From: RYN-230 sp963813975
Lineage (GTDB): Bacteria > Actinomycetota > Actinomycetes > Streptosporangiales > Streptosporangiaceae
Reading direction: 5' to 3'
DNA length: 64,000 bases
Assembly (NCBI GenBank): GCA_963813975.1
Contig: CAWFAP010000007.1
Coordinates: 558,001-622,000 of the forward strand
How positions within the stretch are numbered: position 1 is the first letter of the stretch; each line of letters opens with the position of its first letter. Below are positions 1 through 8,190 of the stretch, one piece after another. The translations under genes and the position numbers were made by a program. Under the pieces are notes generated by a model. It was not told the DNA's origin, made no database searches, and was given only the letters and a program-made list of their open reading frames with translations.

Positions 1-670
1 CGGTGGGGTTGTCCGGCAGGGTCAGCACCACGGCACCGATCCGCCGGCCCGCCTGCTGGGCCGCGGTCACCGTGGCCGCCAGGCCCTCGGCGTCGCAGAC
101 GCCCCCCTCGCCCGGCGGCACCGGCACGAAGTGCGCGTGCACCCCGAGCATGCTGGCCTGCGCGGCGTAGCTGACCCAGCTGGGCTGCGGCACGGCGACG
201 TCCGCGCCGATGGCCAGGAGCAACCCGAACAGCAGCGCCTTGCTGCCCGGCCCGCAGACCACGCTGGCCGGCCCGGTGGGCGTGCCGCGGCGGGTCCAGT
301 ACCCGGCCGCGGCCTCGCGTAGCGCGGGCAGGCCGGCGACCGGGCCGTAGGTGTTGCCGGCGCTCGCCTCGGCCAGCGCCTTGATGAGCAGGGGATGAGC
401 TGGCAGCCCGGCCTCACCGAACGCGAGCGGCAGGACGGTCTCGCCCGCCCGCCGCTTCCGGGCCAGGGTCTCGTTCGCGGCGAGGGTGGCCGACACCGGG
501 ATGGGCGCCAGGGTCAGCCGGGACGGGGCCGCCGGGCCGGGGAACGGGGCTATCGGAGCGGAGACGAGAGCAGCCGGGGCGGTGGTCACAGGACTGGCAG
601 GCGGCGCCGCGATAGAACTGGAAGGTGTGGCGGGCAGGGCAGATGGCATGGCTGAGCCAGCCATGGACAT
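1..670 (-). CDS. Class I/II aminotransferase, C-terminus beyond the window
   Basis: Reading leftward from an ATG whose last base is 670, the frame stays open to the window edge, so about 223 N-terminal residues are visible. After a Pro/Ala/Ser-rich leader of about 50 residues it shows fold-type I aminotransferase features: LAFGEAGLPAHPLL, NTYGPVAGLPALREAAAGYW and a PxWVSY turn where the substrate and PLP pocket forms, ending at LTLPDNPT, the usual asparagine loop. The PLP lysine would lie outside the window. An AGGAG box sits 9 bases before the ATG. It is divergent from the LysR gene and may be its target. The exact substrate cannot be told. Confidence 0.85.
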   Translation of the reverse strand, partial: MSMAGSAMPSALPATPSSSIAAPPASPVTTAPAALVSAPIAPFPGPAAPSRLTLAPIPVSATLAANETLARKRRAGETVLPLAFGEAGLPAHPLLIKALAEASAGNTYGPVAGLPALREAAAGYWTRRGTPTGPASVVCGPGSKALLFGLLLAIGADVAVPQPSWVSYAAQASMLGVHAHFVPVPPGEGGVCDAEGLAATVTAAQQAGRRIGAVVLTLPDNPT

Positions 671-839
671 GGCTCTCGACTCCTCGATCGGGAAATGGGG
701 CGCCTATCCGGGGGCATGAGGCGCCGCACTGCGCCACAAATGGGCCGCGATGGGTCAGGCCTTCCGAACGGACCCTGACCTCTGACCAGCGTGACCGCAG
801 TTATGCATTAGCACAAGCTTCTATATCTGTTGTTGAGGG

Positions 840-852
840 TAAGTTGAACTTA
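840..852. promoter_or_regulatory. 13 bp palindrome at the LysR start codon
   Basis: TAAGTTGAACTTA is a perfect inverted repeat with 6 bp arms around one central G. It overlaps the first base of the LysR start codon and lies in the 181 bp gap between the divergent aminotransferase and LysR genes. Autoregulation is an inference from position. The T-N11-A form usual for LysR sites fits. Confidence 0.4.
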
Positions 853-1826
853 TGCTGGATTTGCATCGGCTGCGATTGCTCAAGGAATTCGCCGGCCGGG
901 GAACCATCGCCGCCACGGCGGCCGCCCTCGGCTACACCCCGTCTGCGGTGTCCCAGCAACTGGCCGTCCTGGAACGCGAGGCGGGCGTGATCCTGCTCGA
1001 CCGGACCGCGCGGTCCGCGGAGCTCACCGACGCGGGAGTCCGGCTCGCCGGACACGCCGAACGGATCCTGGCCCAGGTGGAAGAGGCCGAGGCGGACCTG
1101 TCCGCGCAGGAGCGCGAGCCCACCGGCCGGGTCTCGGTGGCTGCGTTCCCGACCGCCGCGGCGGCCTTCGCGCCCGCCCTGGCCCGCAGCCTGCGGGCCC
1201 ACCCGCGGCTGACCCTGCTGCTCCGGCAGACCCAGCGGGACGAGGGACTGAGCTCGGTCCGCTGGGGGGAGGTCGAGGTGGCCCTGGTCGACGACTGGAC
1301 CGGCCGTCTCCCCAGCACCGGCGCGGGCGTGCTGCAGTTCTACCCGCTGGTGCGCGACCCGCTGGTCCTGGTCGTGCCGCGCGGTCACCCGCTCGCGGAC
1401 CCGGACGAGCCGGTGGACCTGCGCCGGCTGAGCGAGACCAGCCGGTGGATGGCCGCCCCCGCGGGCGAGCCGTCCCGCGTGGCCGTGGACCGGCTGCTGG
1501 CCGGCGCGGGCGGCGCGCCCGCCATGCCGTGGGAGTTCGAGGGCCTGGGCACCATCCTGTCCCTGGTGTCCCGGGGGATCGGAGTGGCCGCCGTGCCGCG
1601 CCTGGCCCTGGCCGCGGGCGAGGGCCGGGTCGTGGTGCGCGACCTGCCCGGCTCCGACGCAGCACGCGACGTGTACGCGGTCGCGCGGACGGCCAGTGTC
1701 CGCCGCCCTTCGGTGGCAGTCATCCTGGCCGCCCTGCACGACGGCGCCAAGCACCTCTTTACCCGCAGCGTGCAGCCCCGCAGCCGTCCCTCTGGTCCTC
1801 CGGCCGACCCGGGTCCGCCTGAGTAG
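852..1826 (+). CDS. LysR family transcriptional regulator
   Basis: 324 residues. The N-terminus (about 1-60) is a classic LysR winged helix-turn-helix: LDLHRLRLLKEFAGRGTIAATAAALGYTPSAVSQQLAVLE, with an acidic/alanine linker helix to about residue 90. Residues 90-300 form the periplasmic-binding-protein-like effector domain, with the usual LVLVVPRGHPLAD strand and SLVSRGIGVAAVPRLA segment. It is divergent from the aminotransferase on its left, the standard layout for a LysR protein controlling its neighbour. The Pro-rich tail after about 305 is not conserved. The ligand is unknown. Confidence 0.92.
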   Translation: MLDLHRLRLLKEFAGRGTIAATAAALGYTPSAVSQQLAVLEREAGVILLDRTARSAELTDAGVRLAGHAERILAQVEEAEADLSAQEREPTGRVSVAAFPTAAAAFAPALARSLRAHPRLTLLLRQTQRDEGLSSVRWGEVEVALVDDWTGRLPSTGAGVLQFYPLVRDPLVLVVPRGHPLADPDEPVDLRRLSETSRWMAAPAGEPSRVAVDRLLAGAGGAPAMPWEFEGLGTILSLVSRGIGVAAVPRLALAAGEGRVVVRDLPGSDAARDVYAVARTASVRRPSVAVILAALHDGAKHLFTRSVQPRSRPSGPPADPGPPE

Positions 1827-1859
1827 CGACCGGCTTGCTGGCCGTCTCGGTCAGGCCGC

Positions 1860-3029
1860 CTACCGCGCCGGGACAGTGGCGAGGTAGGTGTGCGGTGCCG
1901 GGGAACTCTTCGGGACGTACAGCCCCATGATGTGGTTGCGCCACACGGTGTTCCCGGTGACGGCACTGCACGGGCACAGTGCGCTCGCGCCGACGTTGAC
2001 CTGATGCCACCGCGCCTGCCCGAAGGACCGGCCCCGCACCGGGATGAACACCAGCGACGGGGAGTGGCCGTTGCTCATCGCCACGAGATTGAATCCGCCC
2101 CGGACGGCGGTGATCCCCTCGAAGTGGGTGAATATGGCGGGCCGGTTGTTGTAGGTGTAAAAGGCTGGCCGGCCGAAGGCGCCGGTCCGCTCGTTGTAGT
2201 TGATCAGGAATCCGCGCTGGCCGCCGTGGGCTGATGATCCGCCGACCAGCGTGTAGCGCGGGCTGCCCGGGCCGCCGTTCTGCCAGATGCCGTAGAACGT
2301 GCTCTTCGTGGACAGGCTGCCGTGCATTCGCAGCAGGGTCCACCGGCGGCTGGTCATGTTGTAGATGAACGCGTTGCCCGAGACCACGCCGCCGCGCACC
2401 GTCGGGTTCAGGTCGTAGTTGCCCACCACCAGGTTGCCCATGGTGCTGTGCGGGATGGTGTCCATCACATGGCAACGGCGCCGGGACACCGGGCAGGCCC
2501 GGACATGCCCGGTTACGTGCCTGCCGTACGCAGGCACGTTGATGGACTTCCAGGAGCCGCCCCGCCCGCTGACCCGGCCGAGGTAGATCATGCCCTGATT
2601 GCGCACGCCCTGGGGTGCGGCCGACGACACATAGCTGCCGACCGCCCGGACCTCCCCGCGCGGGATCGCCCGGGGGTTGAACAGGTGCGTGTTGGGGCCG
2701 TAGAAGGTGGCCGAGGTGACCGAGCGGAAGGCCGGGTGCAGCACCGAGACCGCGGCTCCGGCCGCCGTCGCGAGGCGGCCGCGGAAAAGGATCGCGGATG
2801 AGCCGCCATTGGTGGCGGTCAAGCCGGTGAGCACCACGCCGTCGCCGCCAGCGCCCCGGACGCCAGTGACGGTGTCCCCGGACTGCAGGATCGAGGTGAT
2901 GGTCGGGTGACTGCCGCTCCGCGAATGGGCGGCCCGGGCCGGGCTCGCCAGGGCCGGTGCCGCAGCCATCATGACAAGCGCTGCCGCAGCTCCGCCCGAT
3001 AGGACCGGAATAGCCCGCGCCATCTTCAT
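1860..3029 (-). CDS. Secreted protein of unknown function
   Basis: 389 residues from the ATG at 3029, chosen because an AGGGGG box lies just upstream and translation then begins with a signal peptide (MKMARAIPV, an Ala-rich hydrophobic core, then ALASPARA). The frame can be extended 22 codons upstream, but those residues are not signal-like. The mature part is rich in Gly, aromatic residues and Thr with recurring segments such as TSATFYGPNTHLF and KSTFYGIWQNGG, suggesting a repetitive all-beta, possibly propeller-like, extracellular fold. There are four cysteines, two as ACPVSRRRC. It converges with the LysR gene. No family was recognised. Confidence 0.8.
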   Translation of the reverse strand: MKMARAIPVLSGGAAAALVMMAAAPALASPARAAHSRSGSHPTITSILQSGDTVTGVRGAGGDGVVLTGLTATNGGSSAILFRGRLATAAGAAVSVLHPAFRSVTSATFYGPNTHLFNPRAIPRGEVRAVGSYVSSAAPQGVRNQGMIYLGRVSGRGGSWKSINVPAYGRHVTGHVRACPVSRRRCHVMDTIPHSTMGNLVVGNYDLNPTVRGGVVSGNAFIYNMTSRRWTLLRMHGSLSTKSTFYGIWQNGGPGSPRYTLVGGSSAHGGQRGFLINYNERTGAFGRPAFYTYNNRPAIFTHFEGITAVRGGFNLVAMSNGHSPSLVFIPVRGRSFGQARWHQVNVGASALCPCSAVTGNTVWRNHIMGLYVPKSSPAPHTYLATVPAR

Positions 3030-3308
3030 ATTCGCCCCCTGTGAGGATTCTGACTGGAAGCAATAAGCCTCTGCGGGGCTAGGGTAGCGGACCAATTAGC
3101 TGCCAGTAAGCAGGGAGTCACATTGTCCGACGGTGTCACTATGTGGTGAGCCAGGCGGAAAGCTAATTCGGAATCGAAGAGCATTCAATTCCAATATTGC
3201 GGGTTTAATCGGGCAGGCATGTCGGCAACGTCGCCCAGGAACCTGTTCGTGCCGTCGAAGGGCTCAGTAATCCGCCGCGCCGCTGGTGAGATCACGAGTA
3301 GCGATCTG

Positions 3309-3551
3309 CTACGTACTGCTCCGCTCGGCCACGAACGTTCCGTGCCCGCTCGAGCCGATTACCAGTCCCTCGCGCTTCAGGATCCGCAAGGCTTTGACGA
3401 CCGTCGCGGTGGCCACGCCGTGCTCCTGTGACAACTGCATGATCGTTGGCAGCCGCGAACCCGGGGCTCGCTCCCCAGACTCAATCTGCGTCCGGAGCAG
3501 TCCCGCGAGCTGCTGGCTCAGCGGCAACGGCGCATCACGCTGCAACGACAT
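3309..3551 (-). CDS. Short GntR family regulator (DNA-binding domain only)
   Basis: 80 residues, entirely a GntR winged helix: PLPLSQQLAGLLRTQIESGERAPGSRLP, then LSQEHGVATATVVKALRILKREGLV and a GHGTFV wing. It has no effector domain, as in the short GntR proteins common in actinomycetes. It is divergent from the methyltransferase at 3622, and the 70 bases between them carry repeated CTAG/GCTA motifs that are the likely binding region. A second protein of the same size and build is encoded at 57333. Confidence 0.88.
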   Translation of the reverse strand: MSLQRDAPLPLSQQLAGLLRTQIESGERAPGSRLPTIMQLSQEHGVATATVVKALRILKREGLVIGSSGHGTFVAERSST

Positions 3552-3590
3552 GCGCCTAGATCTAATTCACTCCAGCTAGCAAGATCAAGA

Positions 3591-3625
3591 CGCGACTAGC
3601 CGCGACTAGCTAGAGCTAGCTATGC
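3591..3625. promoter_or_regulatory. Repeated CGCGACTAGC / AGCTA operator-like region
   Basis: Two abutting copies of CGCGACTAGC (3591-3600 and 3601-3610) run into overlapping AGCTA motifs that reach the methyltransferase ATG. Another AGCTAGC lies at 3574. The cluster fills the short gap between the divergent GntR and methyltransferase genes, so it probably binds the GntR protein. The octamer AGCTATGC at 3618-3625 recurs twice before the second short GntR gene. Confidence 0.45.
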
Positions 3626-4953
3626 TTAACTTCATGAATGAGCCCACGAGAGCAAGTCAGTCCCTGAGTCATCCCGGAACGCATGTGATACACGGCTTCG
3701 ATCCGGCGGCGGCGCATCCGGCGCGGGTGTACAACGCCTGGCTGGGCGGGAAGGACCACTACGCCCCGGACCGTGAGGTGGCGCAGCGGGTCGCTGAGTG
3801 CCGGCCGCAGGTGGTGGCGGGCGCCCGCGCGAACCGGCAGTTCCTGGGCCGGGCGGTCCGCTATCTGGCGGGAAACCGCGGGATCAGCCAGTTCCTGGAT
3901 ATCGGGACCGGGTTACCGGCTCCGGACAACACCCATCAGGTGGCCCAGTCCCTCAACCCGACGGCCCGGATTGTGTACGCCGACAACGACCCGCTCGTCC
4001 TGACCCATGCCCGCGCGCTGCTGACCAGCGCCGCCGACGGAGCGTGCGATTACCTCGACGCGGACCTGCACGACCCGGCCGCCATCCTGGCCGGGGCGGC
4101 CCGGACCCTGGACCTCGACCGCCCGGCCGCGATCCTGCTCCTGGCCGTGCTGCACTTCCTGCCCGATGCCGACGACCCGGCCGGCATCGTCGCCACCCTG
4201 GCAGCGGGGTTAGCGCCGGGCAGTCTCCTCGCCATCAGCCATTTGACCAGTGACTTCGCTCCTGCCGCCGTCGCCTCGGGCGTCACCGCCTACAACGAGG
4301 CCGTGCCCGGCGGGATCACCGCCCGCACCCACGCCCAGGTCACCGCCCTGCTCGGCGGCCTGTCCCTGATCCCGCCGGGGGTGGTGCCGGTCACCGAGTG
4401 GCGCCCCGACCCTGGCCGGGTCCGCCAGCCCGCTGACCTCTACGCCGGCCTGGCCGCCACCCGCGCCAGAGGCCGCCAGTCCGGGTGTCCGTGCGCGGCC
4501 GGCCAAAGATCCGGACCAATAACGGAACCGTCCGGCCCGGCTCTCACCCCGGCCGGCGATCTATCCCGTCTGCCGCCGTCGCCCCCGGGGCCGGCCGGCG
4601 AACCCGACCCGGAGGAGAGCCTGCAGAGGATGCTGGTGATCACCGGATTGCTGACTGCAGCCGGGCTGACTGCCTGCCTCAACGTCACCCGCGATATCCC
4701 CGACGTCACAGCGCGGCTGGTCCTGCCCGGCGGCTGCGACATCAGGATCATCATCGACGACGACGGCTACATCGAGCTCGGCTTCCGGGCCGATCCCGGA
4801 ACCACGCCGAGTGAGATCACCACCACTCTGACCAGGGCGATCACCGTGCTAACCGAGACCATGGCGGAACGGCCTCGCGATGGGTCACTGACGCAGGTCG
4901 CTGAGAAACCTGATTGGGCGACCGGCGCCCAGATGAGCCCGTTTGGACCCTGA
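3622..4953 (+). CDS. DUF574-type SAM-dependent methyltransferase with an extra C-terminal domain
   Basis: 443 residues; a start at 3634 (MNEPTR) is equally possible because neither ATG has a clear ribosome site. Residues about 20-285 match the actinomycete SAM methyltransferase family DUF574 (Methyltransf_19): HPARVYNAWLGGKDHYAPDR near the N-terminus, the SAM-binding FLDIGTGLPAPDNTHQVAQ, VYADNDPLVLTHARALL, and ILLLAVLHFLPD. Family members normally stop after the segment DLYAGLA. Here a Pro-rich linker (about 290-330) leads to an additional 100-residue alpha/beta segment (VITGLLTAAGLTACLNV, GGCDIRIIIDDDGYIEL) that I do not recognise. The methylated substrate is unknown for the family. Confidence 0.85.
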   Translation: MLNFMNEPTRASQSLSHPGTHVIHGFDPAAAHPARVYNAWLGGKDHYAPDREVAQRVAECRPQVVAGARANRQFLGRAVRYLAGNRGISQFLDIGTGLPAPDNTHQVAQSLNPTARIVYADNDPLVLTHARALLTSAADGACDYLDADLHDPAAILAGAARTLDLDRPAAILLLAVLHFLPDADDPAGIVATLAAGLAPGSLLAISHLTSDFAPAAVASGVTAYNEAVPGGITARTHAQVTALLGGLSLIPPGVVPVTEWRPDPGRVRQPADLYAGLAATRARGRQSGCPCAAGQRSGPITEPSGPALTPAGDLSRLPPSPPGPAGEPDPEESLQRMLVITGLLTAAGLTACLNVTRDIPDVTARLVLPGGCDIRIIIDDDGYIELGFRADPGTTPSEITTTLTRAITVLTETMAERPRDGSLTQVAEKPDWATGAQMSPFGP

Positions 4954-4965
4954 TCGGCAGGGGCG

Positions 4966-5553
4966 TTACACGAGGAGTCTCATCACCGGTCTGGTGGGGT
5001 AGGTGCGGCCGATCTCCGAGAAGCCCGCAGCGGAGAACATGGTCATCGTCCCGGTGTAGATGGCCGACCCATTCACTCGTGCGGCGCTCAGCGCGTCCAC
5101 GTTGACTGGATGGCCTTCAACAGCTGTCGCTCCGTGCTCGCGGGCGAACTCGACAGCAGCTTTCAGTAGTGCTGACCCAACGCCGGATCGCCGGTGATGG
5201 CTGTTGACCGCGAGGCACGTGACCCACCAGGCTCCGGGATCTTCGGTGAGCACCTTCGTCAACGCTCTGTTGCCGCTCACCCCGGGAAAGCCGGAACGAG
5301 GCCCGACCCTGGCCCATCCAACAGGGTGATCGCCGGCATAGGCGATGAGACCGGGCGGTAGCGTGGCCTGGGCGATCTCCCGGTGCAGTGCGCCGCGATT
5401 GTCGGGTGCCGGTTCCCGCGCCGCTGCCGTGTCGGCGGCAGGCGCGAGGAAGGTCTGACACCAGCACCACGAAGGGTCCTCGCCGCGGCGGCCGAACACC
5501 CTGACCAGATCACCCCACCGGTCCGCGGTCGCCGGGCGTACCTGTACGGACAT
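4966..5553 (-). CDS. GNAT family N-acetyltransferase
   Basis: 195 residues. It contains the GNAT core: a beta strand with WWVTCLAVNSHHRRSGVGSALLKAAVEFAREHGA, where RRSGVGSAL is the acetyl-CoA pyrophosphate-binding loop, and a C-terminal strand after the MFSAAGFSEIGR segment. The N-terminus carries an unusual DPSWCWCQTFLAP cluster seen in some GNAT proteins of actinomycetes. It converges with the methyltransferase, 12 bases away. The acceptor substrate cannot be predicted. Confidence 0.87.
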   Translation of the reverse strand: MSVQVRPATADRWGDLVRVFGRRGEDPSWCWCQTFLAPAADTAAAREPAPDNRGALHREIAQATLPPGLIAYAGDHPVGWARVGPRSGFPGVSGNRALTKVLTEDPGAWWVTCLAVNSHHRRSGVGSALLKAAVEFAREHGATAVEGHPVNVDALSAARVNGSAIYTGTMTMFSAAGFSEIGRTYPTRPVMRLLV

Positions 5554-5630
5554 GGCCCGACCCTACCTGTGGCTTTCAGCATCCGGTCTCGCGGATCTGA
5601 AGGAAGTGGATCGCTTTAGCGAGCTGCCCC

Positions 5631-5923
5631 GCGCCAGCCGCCCGGCCTTTCAACCAGCCACGCCCCGCCGGCCTGGCCCGGAGGCCGTGGCCGGTGAGGT
5701 TTTCGTTGCGGAGAATCGGGCCGTGCGGCGGGCGGGGCCGGAGCCTGCGGACAGGTCCTGCGGGAGCGGGCAGCCTGCCGGTCAGGCGTCGCGCTCGATG
5801 GGGCAGCTCATGCACCGGGGGCCGCCGCGGCCCCGGCCCAGCTCGCTGCCGGGCACGGGCACGACCTCGACCCCGTTCTCTTCCAGGTAGGTGTTGGTGG
5901 TGACGTTGCGGTCGTAGGCCACG
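5631..5923 (-). repeat. Left copy of a 293 bp direct repeat: orphan 3' end of arcA
   Basis: This segment is the same as 7898-8190 at constant offset 2267 with no indels and about four mismatches. It includes the last roughly 46 codons of arginine deiminase (from VAYDRNVTT to the terminal CMSCPIERDA and stop) plus about 150 bp downstream. Here it has no 5' gene part, so it is a displaced fragment. The right copy is part of the intact arcA. The pair brackets the toxin-antitoxin segment between them. Confidence 0.93.
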
Positions 5924-5982
5924 CGCCCCCGGCCGGTGCCCGGCCTCCGGGATTTCGACGGTATCGTTTTCCCACGGAGGCT

Positions 5983-6209
5983 GTCATTGATCAAGCGGGC
6001 CGGATCGTCTTGCCCAAGCCCATTCGCGACGCGCTGGGTTTGCTGCCCGCACCAAGGTTGACATCTCACTGTACGGCGCCGGCGCGCAAGTAGTGCCCAC
6101 CGGCAGGACGGCACGGCTGGTCGAGGAGGATGGCGTGCTCGTCTCGGCCGGCGAGACACCGGTTGATGACGATGTCGTCTTCGCCCTCACCGACGCCGGC
6201 CGCAAGTGA
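5983..6209 (+). pseudogene. Degraded AbrB/MazE-fold antitoxin
   Basis: Translated from about 5983 it gives VIDQAGRIVLPKPIRDALGL, the hallmark of SpoVT/AbrB swapped-hairpin antitoxins. The frame then breaks near 6049-6051. In the next frame it resumes as TKVDISLYGAGAQVV and continues to a TGA at 6207-6209. One missing base in CCCGCACC would explain the break. No ATG or GTG precedes the conserved start, although a GGAGG box lies at about 5976-5980. The stop overlaps the GTG of the PIN gene (GTGA), the normal coupling of such pairs. Confidence 0.75.
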
Positions 6210-6615
6210 CGGTCGCGGTCAACGCTAGCGTGGCCGTCCCCCTGGTTGTCCGTTCACATCATGATCACGCAGCCGTGGCGCGCTGGTGGAACGGGCGGGA
6301 GGTCGCGCTGAGCGGTCACGCTCTCGCGGAGACCTATTCCGTTCTCACCAGGCTGCCCGGCGACGCACGACTGGCGCCGGCCGACGCGGCGCGGCTGCTG
6401 AAGGCCCGCTTTTCTCCGGCCCTGCTGTTGAGCAACCCGTGGAGCCGGAAGCTGCCGGACGAGCTGAGCCGCCTCAGCATCGCGGGTAGTGCCGTCTATG
6501 ACGCGCGCTCGTGGCACTTGCCGCCAAGGAGCACGAGGTAGCCCTCGCGACCAGGGACGCGCGGGCACAAGGCACCTATGACGCGGTCGGCGTCAAGGTC
6601 ATCGTCGTCACCTGA
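6206..6615 (+). pseudogene. Degraded PIN-domain (VapC-like) toxin
   Basis: The frame from GTG 6206 gives a PIN-domain start (TVAVNASVAVPLV) and GHALAETYSVLTRLP, but shifts near 6502-6508 and stops at 6541. In another frame the expected end (ALVALAAKEHEVALATRDAR ... KVIVVT) continues to a TGA at 6613-6615. A two-base GC duplication in GACGCGCGCTC would explain the shift. The first catalytic aspartate of PIN domains (usually VDAS) is asparagine here. Frameshift plus a lost acidic residue point to an inactive toxin. Confidence 0.78.
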
Positions 6616-6621
6616 GCAGGC

Positions 6622-6975
6622 CTACACCCTGCGCTCGGCAGGGAGTGCCTGAGACCGGGGCTCACCAGGCGGGGACGGGAGCACGGTACCGCCGCTGCGC
6701 CAGTACTGGCCATCGGAGCGGGACAGGAACTCGTCGTTGACGAGATAGCGGCGCAGTGTCGCGTAGTCGGCATGCAGGGCACCGAGGAACAGGCTGACCC
6801 GGCGCTCGGAGTAGCGCACGCCCGGCTCGAAGGCCTGTGCGATCTTGTCCAGCAGCAGGTGCCGCCGGGCCTGCCGGGCCGGCAGGGTCTCGATCCTGCC
6901 GTGGCCGGCGAACGCCCGCAGCCGGGGGTCGCGAGTCACCGCCTCGAGGATAGCGGCCGGGTCAAGTTCGGGCAT
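6622..6975 (-). CDS. DUF2087 domain protein
   Basis: 117 residues. The centre matches DUF2087: LLLDKIAQAFEPGVRYSERRV, then LHADYATLRRYLVNDEFLSRSDGQYWR. The family is often found as the C-terminal half of small ArsR-like regulators; here it stands alone with a short N-terminal helical part (DPAAILEAVTRDPRLRAFAG). It lies between the degraded and the intact toxin-antitoxin pairs, on the opposite strand. The molecular function is unknown. Confidence 0.82.
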   Translation of the reverse strand: MPELDPAAILEAVTRDPRLRAFAGHGRIETLPARQARRHLLLDKIAQAFEPGVRYSERRVSLFLGALHADYATLRRYLVNDEFLSRSDGQYWRSGGTVLPSPPGEPRSQALPAERRV

Positions 6976-7209
6976 GCCTGCATTGTGATCCGCCCGGCCG
7001 CCCTCCGTAAGTGCCTTTCGCTGAAATCGGCGGCCAGCGCCGATCCGGCGCTCGGCGCAGCTTGGATCGTGCCAGCCCCGGCGCCATGCCCAGCCAGATC
7101 ACCACCGTGACCCGGGCCATCACGGCCATCAGCCCCTGCGCCCTGATCAGCCAGCCAGCCGGAGAGCTCAGGCGATACCCTCGTAACCGTTAGGTGCTAG
7201 CATCGGTAC

Positions 7210-7449
7210 ATGTCGCTTAAGCGAACGAACGTCTATGCCGATGTGGAAGACCTCGCCTTGATCAAGGAGATTGCGGACCGGCGCGGGGTATCTGAAGCGC
7301 AGATCATCAGGGAAGGGATCCACCTGGCTGCTCTGGGCAACCGGATATGGGACGGTCCCTTCGACTGGCCCACCTTCGAGGGGACGGGTGCCCCCGTGAC
7401 TAGCGATGAGGTCACCGAAGCGGTTGCCCGAGGCGCTGAAAGCCGGTGA
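7210..7449 (+). CDS. vapB: Ribbon-helix-helix antitoxin (VapB-like)
   Basis: 79 residues. The N-terminal MSLKRTNVYADVEDLALIKEIADRRGVSEAQIIREGI is a ribbon-helix-helix: a short strand that pairs in the dimer, then two helices. The acidic tail (GPFDWPTFEGTGAPVTSDEV) is the part that would wrap the toxin. The stop overlaps the GTG of the PIN toxin (GTGA at 7446-7449), so the two are translationally coupled. As in other VapBC operons the antitoxin probably represses its own promoter in the about 230 bp upstream. Confidence 0.87.
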   Translation: MSLKRTNVYADVEDLALIKEIADRRGVSEAQIIREGIHLAALGNRIWDGPFDWPTFEGTGAPVTSDEVTEAVARGAESR

Positions 7450-7880
7450 TTGTGGTCGCGGACACGTCGGGCATCATCGCGGCGTCCGACCGAAACGCGC
7501 CCGAGTCTGCAGCCTGTCAGGGAATCCTGGCGGAAGCCGGAACCGTGGTGATTTCGCCCATGGTGCTCACCGAAGTTGACCACCTGGCCAAAGCCCGCTT
7601 CGGATCACATGCGCGGACCGCAATCATCGAGTTCATCATCGATCAGCTCCGGCAGTCACGCTTTCAGGTCCCAGAGACGGGCCTGGAGACACTGACTACC
7701 GCCCGCTTGGTCCAGCAACAGTACGCAGGCTTGGATCTGGATCTGGCCGACGCGGTGAATGTGGTGCTAGCTGCCCGTTATCGGACGGCCGCGGTACTGA
7801 CGCTGGACCGGCCCGATTTCCGCGCGATCAGTCCGCTCACCCCGCACAAGTGGTTCCGCCTTCTGCCCGACGATATCTAG
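7446..7880 (+). CDS. vapC: PIN-domain ribonuclease toxin (VapC-like)
   Basis: 144 residues, full length for VapC. All acidic positions of the PIN active site are visible: D6 in VVADTSGII, the glutamate of VLTEVDHLAKA, the aspartate of LDLADAVNVVLAARY and that of VLTLDRPDF. It should be an Mg-dependent endoribonuclease held inactive by the upstream antitoxin. It ends 18 bases before the right arcA repeat copy. Unlike the neighbouring PIN gene at 6206 it has no frameshift. Confidence 0.9.
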   Translation: MIVVADTSGIIAASDRNAPESAACQGILAEAGTVVISPMVLTEVDHLAKARFGSHARTAIIEFIIDQLRQSRFQVPETGLETLTTARLVQQQYAGLDLDLADAVNVVLAARYRTAAVLTLDRPDFRAISPLTPHKWFRLLPDDI

Positions 7881-7897
7881 CCTGGCCGGCGGCCCGC

Positions 7898-8190
7898 GCG
7901 CCAGCCGCCCGGCCTTTCAACCAGCCGCGCCCCGCCAGCCTGGCCCGGAGGCCGTGGCCGGTGAGGTTTTCGTTGCGGAGAATCGGGCCGTGCGGCGGGC
8001 GGGGCCGGAGCCTGCGGACAGGTCCTGCGGGAGCGGGCGCCCTGCCGGTCAGGCGTCGCGCTCGATGGGGCAGCTCATGCACCGGGGGCCGCCGCGGCCC
8101 CGGCCCAGCTCGCTGCCGGGCACGGGCACGACCTCGACCCCGTTCTCTTCCAGGTAGGTGTTGGTGGTGACGTTGCGGTCGTAGGCCACG
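7898..8190 (-). repeat. Right copy of the 293 bp direct repeat, within arcA
   Basis: This copy covers the 3' end of the intact arcA and about 150 bp after its stop. Identity to 5631-5923 begins and ends sharply, with unrelated sequence at both outer borders. Confidence 0.93.

Noticed and set aside
1759..3063. 434-codon leftward frame over the secreted protein
   Set aside because: Out of frame with the signal peptide and ribosome site of the accepted gene; His/Arg/Pro-rich.
8058..8157. Rightward frames inside both arcA repeat copies (about 5782-5903 and 8041-8170)
   Set aside because: The same antisense shadow appears in both copies simply because the DNA is duplicated.
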